DNA of 64,000 nucleotides. Origin: Glandiceps talaboti. Its lineage: Eukaryota > Hemichordata > Enteropneusta > Spengelidae. Numbering within the stretch: position 1 is the first letter of the stretch; the number at the start of each line of letters is the position of its first letter. Shown here in pieces: positions 54,850 to 64,000 of the stretch. The position numbers were made by a program, and so were the translations under genes. The notes beneath the pieces were generated by a model. The model saw only the letters and a list, made by a program, of their open reading frames with translations, was not told the DNA's origin and did no database searches. Location: NCBI RefSeq assembly GCF_964340395.1, contig NC_135566.1, forward strand, positions 11,162,501 to 11,226,500, read 5' to 3'.

Positions 54850-57800
54850 TTAGTCAGAGAGGTTGTACAATGAAACTACTGATGTACAATAACAACTGTA
54901 GTCCGGCGAGTAGTACGAAGGAGATGCCTTCTTGATGCTTTCCCATGAATTTTCCCATGGGTTGTAAATCTCAAACAAGGGACACATGATGTCATGGTCG
55001 AAGCTCCCTGCAACCACTCTATCATAATCCTTGTTACCACCAACGGCATATAGTGTACCATTGACAACCCCAAGAGCAACACCATGACGTGGTGTGTTCA
55101 GAGATGCCACTATATACCAGCGATTCATTCGTGGTTCATAACACTCCACACTATCCAAGCACCTGTTGTCATCATATCCACCCGCACAGTATAATCGTTC
55201 ATCATAGGCAACCAAACCATGGCCACGACGTGCAGTCTGCAATGGTGCCATCTCTGACCACTGCCCTGTTCGATGGTCATATGCTTCAACAGTTTTCATG
55301 GAATGGTATGAAACCTCGTATGTTTTTGTCTCTCTTTGCCTTCTGCGATTAAAGTAGATCTCAAATGCTGATCTGTGCGAGAGTTCAAGTTCAGCTGGCG
55401 ATTGTGTATTATGTTCACTTATGATACCAACACCCCCTCCAACGGCAAAGAGTCGGTTGTCAATGACAGCAGAACGTGTGGTGTCGCGAGGATAGGCCAT
55501 TGAACTGACCGTTTTCCAAGATGAGCCACCTCCCTCAATATCAAAACATTCTACACTGCTTGAATCAACGTCAGTGCTCTCAGTTGAATCGGGGGATGTC
55601 ATGATACTGCCACCCACTGCATAGATGTGGCCATTGTAGAGTGAAGCACCCAAGTCAGTGCGGGAAAAAGACATTTCTGGAAGGGAATTCATCCTATTCC
55701 TCTTAATATCTATGGTTTGGAAAGCCTTGCCAGGCTTACTACTTCTATGGAGGACTAGCCTAGACATAAAAAGAATTGATCTTCCGCCCTCATATTGTGA
55801 AGATTTGTAGACACTTCTTTCTGCTTTATACACTGCTGAATCAATGCTAGGGGAGTATAATTGAGTGGAACATGTTTTGATTCCACCGATGGATACCAAG
55901 GTTGAAGATGTTTTCACAAAGGTACTCAAAAATTCTTTGCTTGTCAGTGTGCTGGACTTCCCTCGAAGATACTCCTCACCATTATCAGTTAATGTGTATG
56001 AACGCAGGTCTGTGTTTTTCATGTTGTTGAACTTTTCAATGACTGGGACCATGATATTGAACATTGATTTTGAACTAGTTTTGTCTTCAGCTTTAGGCTT
56101 TCCTCTTTCGTACAGATGTGTAAACCCAAATGTGTAAATATCACCACCATCATAAAGATCATCATAGTAAGGGTTGTATGTATCTTCCAGAGACTTACAG
56201 ATTTCTCTGTCCATGTCAATGACGCCATAAGGCTTATCAGTGCTTCTTGTTTTCATCGGGTTATCTAACGTAGATGGTTTACCAGCACCTGTGCAGGTCT
56301 TCGTTTGATTATTCTTGTCTTTGGTCTTTTCTAATGCTTCTTGGAAAATAGGTCTTTCTGTGATCATGTTGAATTTGGGAAGTAACACCTCCTTCAAGTG
56401 ATGAGGGGGTACTCTGTGTAGAGGAATAATCTCAATAATTTGTTCAAGATATTCTTCTCTTGGTACCCAGTCATGTTCAAGCCAAGCGAGCGCAGCCTCA
56501 CAAATCTCGGTTGGAAAGGCCCGAGCTAAAGATGTCTCTTGCAGCACTGGTAGCAAATGAGATTCAAAAGGAACATCTACTAATTCTCCTGCCTCCAAAA
56601 CCTCTGGAAATTTCTCAGAAATCATCCTGTCAGCAGTCTTCTGAAGTCTATCTAAACCATGAAGATGGGCAAAGACAGATATTCCAACACAGTTATAGGG
56701 GCATAGTTCATTGGAGAGTGATGCAGCACAGGCTTCTTTTACTTTGCTAAGCTGTAGAAAACTTGCAGCGGACAAGAGGCCTTGGACATTACTTGAACTA
56801 ACTGCCAATTTTCTTGTGTAAGCAAATTCCACCATAGCCTTTGCAGCTTCAGGTTCAAGTTCATAAATTGTCACCGTGTCCTGTTTATTTCCCCCAGATA
56901 CCCCTAGAGCTGAAGAGAACAGAGTTTTGAAATAAGGACTAAGTGAGGCCAAGATGATGCGATGAGCTGGTATTTGTTCACCACCAATATCAAGGACCAC
57001 ATCACACATTTCTTCATTCCTCCATAATTTGCATAAGCTTGTAAGGAGTATTTTCGGATCCTGGTTGAAATGAAAGGCTGTGAGTGCTTTCTTTGACCCT
57101 GTTTTCTGAGGATGATTAGTTGTGTCTCCTGTCATATCATCAGCATTTACATCAAGATCAGTGGATGTTTGACTTTCATTCCTATTACTTGTCCAGCATG
57201 GTGCATCTGGAGGGACCTGCAAGATTATGATAATGTAGGTTACTTTGGAACTATGTAGCAATTATGTACAAATCTTGAACAAAACGTTCCATGCACGCCC
57301 TTGTTCAGACCATCAGAATTGTGATCCTCCTACTTTCATATGCCAAGATTTGTCATGCCCCCCCCCCCATTTTCAATTGCAGCAGGGGGGGTGAGCTCTT
57401 TTTTTGAAAATAAGGACATGGCCTGGAATATCAAAACAAGAAACATAATGAAAGCCATGGAGTACTTGACATGGTCTTCAATACCCCAATTTTACTTTCA
57501 GTACAGTATTTAAATGGCTCTTACCCACATTTTAACCCTAATGCAATATATTAATGCAGACATACACATTGCCTTGGCTATCGACTTTTTAATGATTAAA
57601 TATATGGTTGGTAGATGAAGTGTATAGGGTAGAAGCAAAATCACAATTTATTTTACAAATATTGAAGGCAAATGACTGCTGCTGAGGTTAATATTATTCA
57701 AAAAGTCAATTTTACTCTTCAGTGACATTATCTGCCTATGTCTCCGTCATTACACAACTAAAACAATTCTCAGACCCCCCCCCACCCCCATTGCTCTTCA

Positions 57801-60800
57801 AATTTTGTTGTGCCACCTTTCAACTTAAAAAAAATCAAACAATTTCTCCCAGCCATTGTGCTCCAGTCAACCCAGCTCTTTAATTGGGCACCTGGTAGGA
57901 CAGAAGTTGCCATGGGAATGCTTTAATCCCTTGCACTTGGTACAGATGCTGGAATGGATCGCCATTGTGCCTGTATAGGTCTGTGCTAGGTGTAAATGAT
58001 TGTACAACATATATAATTTCATCCATTGTGGAATGCGATTTATGTATACTTTATGTTATTGATATTATTATAGTCTGGGATCCATGCGAATGGGGTTTTT
58101 ATTTTCCCCCATTACAAATTCAAAACCCCATTCGCATGCATTCCAAGATATTATTATTATTAGTAGTAGTAGTATTATTAGTATTAGTATTAGTATTACC
58201 TCTGGCAGCATTGCTCTTTTGACAGCTGCAGCAGCTTTCACAAGACATTCATTGATTCTTTCAACATCATTCGAGATGAAATCTGGCTGAATTGTAACAT
58301 ATGTTTCATCCTTGTCATCATCATCATCATCGTCACCATTATCAGAAGATGAGTCCTCGCTGTCTTTCTCGAAATCCTCTCTATCTGTTTTCATACCCGC
58401 TAAGAACTGAGCTAATCTCTGCAAGTATAAAGAGATGATATAGTAGTTGTTATGACCAGATATGCAGAAATTGTTGAAACGGTAGCAGTTACGTAAATAT
58501 GAAAATTATGATTTCTCAAATATTTGACGACAGACATTTGGAACAGACTGCAGTTAATAGGTATCACGAATAAGTGTCACCATGAGACAAGAAAAATAAC
58601 TTCTTTTTTTTAAAGGAATGATACTTCCCTGAGCTCCTCAAATAGAATCGTGATAGGTTTTATTTCAATTTTAGCATGGGTGCTATATTACATTCTGGGG
58701 CTCTTCAGACTGTAAGGTATGCCATGATAGGCGCCCTCATGCATCGACTAACTGCTAGTATAAGTGCTAGCTGGTTCTAGTAGGCATAGCATGGTACATC
58801 GTATCGCACTTACTATACTACTGTGCACAGCATGTATACTAGACTTGCTCAAGTCTACGGACTCGTTTCAATCTTTATTTGTATAAACATTTTGAAACAC
58901 AAATGTGTTCTTTTGTGTGTGAAATAGTTACCCGAGTGAATGATTGCGAAACAGTGGCGAGATCACGTTAGTTGGGGGCCTACTAAACTGGGAAAAATAA
59001 AAATGTTTACCACATTTTCCTTCATAAAATTTGAAATGACTAAACAAATTCAAATTATTTGAAGACTATGAGACAAACCTTTTCAAGTGACACAACACGC
59101 CAATTTTTTTCTGAAATTATATTTTATCATTCAGTTAGTACTGATTCCTGATCAGGCTAAGTCTTATACACGGTAGATTTGTACAGATGTAAAGCAGTAC
59201 TTACAGATTTTTGCCGTCCAATATGTAGCGAAGGAAGTCTGTAACGAGCTCGAGATCGACGACAATCTTTCCCTTTATCCATGACAACAATACGACAGCA
59301 GGTTTCTGTCTGAATTTTCTGAATTGTTTGACCTTTCTTTCCAATCAATCGACCAATCATATTACGCTATGAACATGGAAAGAGATAGACAAAACAAAAG
59401 AAAATACTTCATAATGAAAATTTCTATTCAAAGTAAAAATAAGAATGAGAGTCACTCCAAAAAAATGTTATGACTCTGAGTAGAAATTATGAACCCAGAG
59501 TCCATGAACATCGTTCTCGCAAGCTAGAGCATTTTTTCCCGGCTGACGCAACGAAAAGCATTTCGGCGTTGGCTGATAAGACTCGCCGTAGAGGGCGGTG
59601 TGTATGACGATGATCAAAATTCATTCTCGCATAAATAAAATACTTAAAAGTCAATATTAACATACATAAAACATACACATATGTCATTTAGCATTCCATC
59701 CTTTTATTTTTTTTCACCCACGCTTTGGATTTTGAGTGTCAAAGGAACACAGGCTAGATTACAAGATATTTTTCTAAAAAAATGTCTGTGATTATATAGC
59801 ATAATGATGGTCGAATGGTTAGAATGGCTGGGTTGGAATCTGCTACTTGCTGGTTTGAGTCTCGCCACGTGACTGCCATTTTGTTTCTGAAAAGCCGAAG
59901 TCATGCAGCAAGATTTGAATCTATGATTGTAGTGACCAAGTCAACCCAGCTGTAGAATTGGTACCTGGTAGGATAGTATCCTGTATCATACATGTTGCTA
60001 AGTGAAAAGTAACCACATGTGGTTATAGCAGGGATTGTATGCTTTAATAGCAGGGAGTGCAGGAAGTATAATGACAATTGTGCCGTTATAGGTACATGCC
60101 ACGGGTAACATTTATTGTAAATCACTTTCAGAACAGTGTAAGAAAGCTTTTCACGAAGTTATACGAGCTCAACGATTTCATATTGTTTTCAAGCTTAGCT
60201 ACAGTAGCCTGCTTCATACGGCGCTATGTAATGTACGCCATGATACATCTGTCTCTGGTGTAGAAGACGAGATCTAATCATGATAATGGCGTCCACTAGT
60301 GCCGTAAACTGGCTAATATTGTTTCTACTTGAGTGTTGTACTTTCACTTTAAAACACCAGCGTGTTGTTTATGTGTTGTTTTTTTACTTTCATTTAGAAA
60401 ATAAATATAGGTTTAGGTAAGAAAGGGTCAACTTACATCTGGATATTCCTTTATTGGTATGTATATTTTCACCATTCTCATATCAGCTTTATACTGTCCC
60501 CCAATAACCTGGCTGTCTGGTTCTTTTAGTCGACGTATTTCTGTAGAGGAATCAAATGTAGCGAGACAGAAAGATCTACTATAAGTACAGTGTAAGAAAC
60601 GACTGAAAAGCAGAGTCTAAAGAATGTGTTCTATACAATTGATAGTATGCTAAAGTGTACGTGAGGTTGTTCAATCATGGTAATTTTTGTAATTTTACTT
60701 CCGGGTAGCCAAATCAACCAAAATTAGTTCAAACGTAGCAGACACAACTCTCTGGTAAGATTTTGAGATTGTTGGAGATTTAAACCGTGTTACCATCGAA

Positions 60801-61070
60801 ACATTTCGGCGTTACCACCGGCGACTAAGCCCTCCTTCGCGCGAAGCGATATGTATAGATTTGGTCTTCCATAGCTTGCAGTCTAGTCCAGTCCAATCCA
60901 TGCAATCCGACTAAACCCAATACATAGCTGTGTTACGACTTACCGGCTTCTAACAGTTTCATGCAATTTACCATTGTTCCATCAAGACCTAGTTCGACCA
61001 ATTGGTCCTTCTCTTTGACAAGCGCACGAATCTTGTCGTCGTGTTTTCCGTATAGCGATCCGGCAGCCAT
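54850..61070 (-). CDS. STAR-type (QUA1-KH) RNA-binding domain fused to BTB-BACK-Kelch, 5 exons
   Basis: Minus-strand exons: 60944-61070, 60437-60540, 59205-59366, 58200-58418, 54850-57216. All junctions are GT-AG and stay in frame, giving 992 residues. Residues about 15-50 resemble the QUA1 dimer helix of Sam68/QKI proteins (VKEKDQL...MKLLEAEI). About 60-200 form a KH domain: KIYIPIKEYPD, IGRLIGKKGQTIQKIQ with GKKG at 86-89, and a closing helix (VERINECLVKAAAAVKRAML). It is split by an acidic insert (DNGDDDDDDDKDE). Then come a BTB domain (about 264-374; CDVVLDIGGEQIPAHRIILA), a BACK domain (about 380-485) and Kelch repeats (about 640-992; IYAVGG, LFAVGGG, LYCAGGYDDN, LYAVGGN). BTB-Kelch proteins usually serve as CUL3 ubiquitin-ligase adaptors. 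The fusion suggests an RNA-linked adaptor. Alternative: two adjacent genes, the Kelch one starting at a Met near residue 232. Confidence 0.82.
57843..58010 (+). repeat. SINE body fragment
   Basis: It contains CAGTCAACCCAGCTCTTTAA followed by TTGGGCACCTGGTAGGAC, and later CCATTGTGCCTGTATAGGT. It matches the 3' part of the SINE at 59800-60092 (GTCAACCCAGCTGTAGAATT, GGTACCTGGTAGGA, TGTGCCGTTATAGGT). Lies in intron 4 of the STAR-Kelch gene. Confidence 0.65.
58076..58143. repeat. Short inverted repeat in intron 4, 57 bp before the exon 4 donor
   Basis: CATGCGAATGGGGTTTT (about 58083-58099) and its exact complement AAAACCCCATTCGCATG (about 58122-58138) flank a short AT-rich spacer. The transcript would form a 17-bp stem. 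Confidence 0.8.
58707..58806. mobile_element. Small hairpin MITE, GACTGT-end family (copy 4)
   Basis: The left arm AGACTGTAAGGTATGCCATG, then ATAGGCGCCCTCATGCATCG, partially matches the inverse of CATAGCATGGTACATCGTAT on the right. A diverged member in intron 3 of the STAR-Kelch gene. Confidence 0.6.
59800..60092 (+). repeat. tRNA-derived SINE in intron 2 of the STAR-Kelch gene
   Basis: The head has A-box-like TGGTCGAATGGTTAGAATGG (about 59808-59827) and B-box-like GGTTTGAGTCTC (about 59851-59862). The body contains GTCAACCCAGCTGTAGAATT, GGTACCTGGTAGGA and the 3' motif TGTGCCGTTATAGGT. The body is shared with 57843-58010. Confidence 0.72.
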
Positions 61071-61073
61071 TTT
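61062..61073 (-). promoter_or_regulatory. YY1-like motif over the STAR-Kelch start codon
   Basis: Reads AAAATGGCTGCC on the minus strand, fitting the AANATGGCNGC YY1 consensus. In animal genes this motif often sits just at or after the transcription start. The ATG within it is the predicted initiator. Confidence 0.5.
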
Positions 61074-61308
61074 AGACGTAGAATTGTATAGCTGGTGTAT
61101 ATGTCAGGGGATTCCCAACAAACAAATGAACCTATATAAGGCAAAGGTTACTCAGTACTTTGAAATCGTTAAATTATGTTTTTACCAAGCTCAGCTTGGC
61201 ATATCGATCTAATACTTTAAGGGTTATATTATATTATATTATATTATATTATATTATATTATATTATATTATATTATATTATATATAAGGCTTATATATA
61301 ATATAAGT

Positions 61309-61373
<65 letters not shown>

Positions 61374-61932
61374 ATTTATATCTACACATATATGATATGT
61401 GTATATATATAAGATAGATAGATACTAGTATATGACGGGGTAAGGAAGCCTCCAGTACCTACAAGGTGGGAGGGCCGGGACCACTATTTACAAATCGCGG
61501 TTCTTGGGGGAGGGCCATATTTTAACCAATGATGTTTTTCGATAGTGTACTGTTTGTTTTCTCCGATCTCACCAAAAATTGACCTGGGTGAAGACAAATA
61601 ATGAAAAAAATTATTACTTAAATTTGACTTAGGATCATTAAAAAGTATCATTTGTAACCTATTATAACAATTTCTGCCTTTAAACTTCATGGAATGTGTC
61701 TGTACACAGTACACAAGAGGAAATTAGATAGGCGAGTATCCCCCGGTGACCTTACGGCAGGGGTCAATATGCAAATTAGCTATATGCAAATCCTTGTCTC
61801 CAGGAAACGGCGCCATATTGGAAGCCTGAACGAAACTGCTGGTTCGGTTGTATGGTTGTATGTAGACTAGACGTAAAAAGTGCTGTGTGAGGCGAACATT
61901 TTCTTACTACTATTGAAGGTTAAATAATCGAA
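61071..61932. other. Divergent intergenic/promoter region between STAR-Kelch and the rightmost gene
   Basis: About 860 bp shared by two genes pointing away from each other. It contains an (ATATT)n pentamer run (about 61228-61282), a (TA)n run (about 61315-61367) and a second YY1-like site at about 61808-61821 (CGGCGCCATATTGG, minus-strand AATATGGCG). Confidence 0.55.
61228..61368. repeat. (ATATT)n and (TA)n microsatellites
   Basis: About 11 ATATT pentamers, then a small palindrome (TATATAAGGCTTATATATAA) and about 26 TA dinucleotides. Confidence 0.93.
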
Positions 61933-63688
61933 ATGCCAGGAGAAGCACCTAAAATTCCACAGGTAAGATTACAATGACTGACTCCCGTTCTTTCTTTACT
62001 TGGCCGACACTGTGTGCGTAAACACCATCATTGTTTATCTTTGAACGAACACTCGTCGTCATCATGGTCATATCTAGGATCCCGGGTATCCAATGTATTC
62101 GTCAACGTATAATCCCAGGATTTCTCGTAAAATAAAAAGGGCCCTATTTCGATTTGGTAGACAGTTGATTACATCCTTTGGACCCCTAATTTGATGCTCT
62201 GTGTCATAGTATTATCATTGACACTAGTAATACATCCATGATATAACCATGGAAGTATCACACAGGTCACTCACTGGGTAATACTTCCATAATATACCCT
62301 TGTCTGTGATATAACTTGTTATACCTAGATTCGCCAACCAAACCGTTGCTAAACCCCAAACGTTGTGTTGTTCACTAGTTTGTTTCAAGTCTTGTTAATG
62401 CAGACATGGAAGTCTTAGTGTACTTCCTTGGTGTAGAGAATGTCTGAGATCATAATAACAAGACTATAAACCAAGACCCTGTGATTGGTTGGTTTCAGCA
62501 TAGACCCTTCACAAAAATGGTTTCAGCATGGAGGTATAACGGGAGCCCCTTATACCTCCATGGTATCAGCTATGTCCTTACAAGCCTCAGCCAAAAAAAC
62601 AAACAATTTTTACTGGATTTAAAATGTACCCACACTCTGTGTCAGATGATGCCAGTGGCATCACCATATGATCAGAATCAAGAAAGACAGTAGACATGAT
62701 CAGCCAATCACAAAGGGGTGGATTTCATAATGGATTTGAAAAAATATGGAAGTCAGTTGAGTTATTTTTACGTGAAATTGTAATCTAACATTAGGTTTCA
62801 AAACAGAAATGTAGGACAAATGCATATTAACACAAGTGTTGAGAGGAAATAGTCTAAATCAACCTAGTGAAGAGTGTAATCTAGGCAAGTTGATGACAGA
62901 GTGAATTTTATTATCTTGTTACTTGTTACTGTATTTCATTTACAAAATATGCTTACAAAATTTCCATATCACAATTTTATAATTTCAGCCTAGAAATCGC
63001 AAAGCAAGAGTATGCATTTGGTAAGTGTCCATTCATTTTGGTAATGTTTGCAACATCAGCAAACCAATTCTTATCTCAGCTCTGTTTCCTCAGTACAGAC
63101 AGAGTCAGAAAATGCAGATCAAAACTTTATGTCAGCTATACTTCAATTGTGGTCATACTATAGACTGGGATCTTTCAAGTGACTGTGTTCCAAGACAGTT
63201 GTCAAATTTTCTTGTACAGCTCAGAACACTATAGAAAACATGCAATGGCTATATAATTGTCTCAGTCTTCTCCCCAGAATATAGATTGCAAGGATGGTAG
63301 TTAATTTGCATAATAATTTACATATTAATAATGATAATTTGCATAATGATTCACTTGTACCTAATCAAGGTTAAAGGTAAAAAAACTCATGCTAAATTAT
63401 GCATATAGGAAAAAAATATATGAGAAATAATTCAATTGCACTTTCAGCATTTGTTAGAAATTTGCAGTATCACTTTGCTTCTATTGTTGTTGTGGTGATG
63501 TGATGTTGGCAAGAGATGTCTCTCCTATGTCTATTGTTGTGACAACATAAAGACTGAAAAATTTGCATACAAAACTATTACTCAATGACAAATATCTATG
63601 TGTCATATTCATTATAATTCAGGGATGACTTGACAGTCAACCAGATGGACATTCTGGAGAAAATTGTGAATAATGAAGATATCAAAAG
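61933..63688 (+). CDS. 5' part of an unrecognised gene (three exons, runs off the window)
   Basis: Exons: 61933-61962, 62989-63020, 63623-63688. Each is bounded by good splice signals (CACAG|GTAAGA, TTTCAG|CCT, TTG|GTAAGT, TTCAG|GGA, AAAAG|GTAAGG) with matching phases. The product begins MPGEAPKIPQPRNRKARVCI, then WDDLTVNQMDILEKIVNNED, then IKR, and continues past the last donor. The segment is basic first, then a likely amphipathic helix. The family was not recognised. A YY1-like promoter motif lies about 112 bp upstream of the ATG, and the gene is divergent from the STAR-Kelch gene. The remaining exons should lie beyond position 64000. Confidence 0.7.
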
Positions 63689-64000
63689 GTAAGGACATAT
63701 TACATGTATTATCATCTCATTTTATTGTTAAAAATCGGTGTCTGTTCTCTTGGGGAAAATGGATTTGAATTGATTGACTTTTGCTTTTCTCTTATTGATT
63801 TACTTTGAATAACCCCCACCCCCACCCTGAGGTGGTTTTGAACATGATTTTAGTACATATGGGGACAGGAGGACCGACTTGAATTCAATTTTGAACCAGT
63901 TCAACTTTTCATGTGGGGACAAGGCTTATGTGCCCTGGGACTACTGTTAACTCTGCAGGCTTGACTACTTCTGTATCGATAGTATATCTTAGTTGATAAA
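63689..64000. other. Intron 3 (partial) of the rightmost gene
   Basis: No further exon is seen before the window ends. Confidence 0.4.

Noticed and set aside
57217-57261. MLHSSKVTYIIIILQ as the N-terminus of the Kelch protein
   Set aside because: It ends in a consensus splice acceptor (CTTGCAG) at exactly the point where the upstream exon's phase 0 matches, so it is read as intron.

Overview
This window is a gene-sparse, microsatellite-rich piece of animal nuclear genome. Genes are split by introns with GT/AG borders. Protein families are metazoan: an adenosine-receptor-like GPCR, CRTAC1/ASPIC proteins, cytidine deaminase, and a STAR-KH/BTB-Kelch protein. Hairpin MITEs, tRNA-derived SINE fragments and long (TA)n, (CT)n, (CTGT)n and (ATG)n runs are abundant. 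This fits a marine invertebrate, perhaps an invertebrate deuterostome such as a cephalochordate or hemichordate. The species cannot be fixed from sequence alone.

Layout. 1-2 kb: an intronless adenosine-receptor-like GPCR on the minus strand. 2-24.8 kb: no supported protein gene. This stretch holds large microsatellites, a 1.2 kb satellite of 40-bp units with a 120-bp higher-order period (8801-10030), a 72-bp perfect palindrome next to it that contains a complete hammerhead-ribozyme-like fold, and several hairpin MITEs, one with a perfect 9-bp target duplication. 24.9-30.3 kb: CRTAC1-like gene A (7 exons, 556 aa). 32.0-48.5 kb: its tandem paralogue B (7 exons, 547 aa), in which exons 2, 3 and 4 have exactly the same lengths as in A. 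Intron 1 of B is swollen by an 8.8 kb element with about 340-380 bp terminal inverted repeats built of 42-bp tandem units, flanked by a 6-bp target duplication. Intron 3 of B hosts a complete 5-exon cytidine deaminase gene on the opposite strand. 50.4-52.9 kb: a second cytidine deaminase gene with the same intron phases, an extra stretch between its zinc ligands and a duplicated first coding exon. 54.8-61.1 kb (minus): a 5-exon gene whose exons join in frame into a 992-aa STAR (QUA1-KH) plus BTB-BACK-Kelch fusion. 61.9 kb to the end (plus): the first three exons of an unrecognised gene, divergent from the STAR-Kelch gene across about 860 bp.

The genes do not form an obvious pathway. The window is best read as two local tandem duplications (CRTAC A/B and CDA 1/2), made more complex by nesting and transposon insertion, next to an unusual domain fusion. 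The strongest leads are the STAR-Kelch fusion, the hammerhead-like motif, and the long-TIR element in CRTAC-B intron 1. All exon structures were read by eye from splice signals and reading frame. No database or transcript evidence was available.
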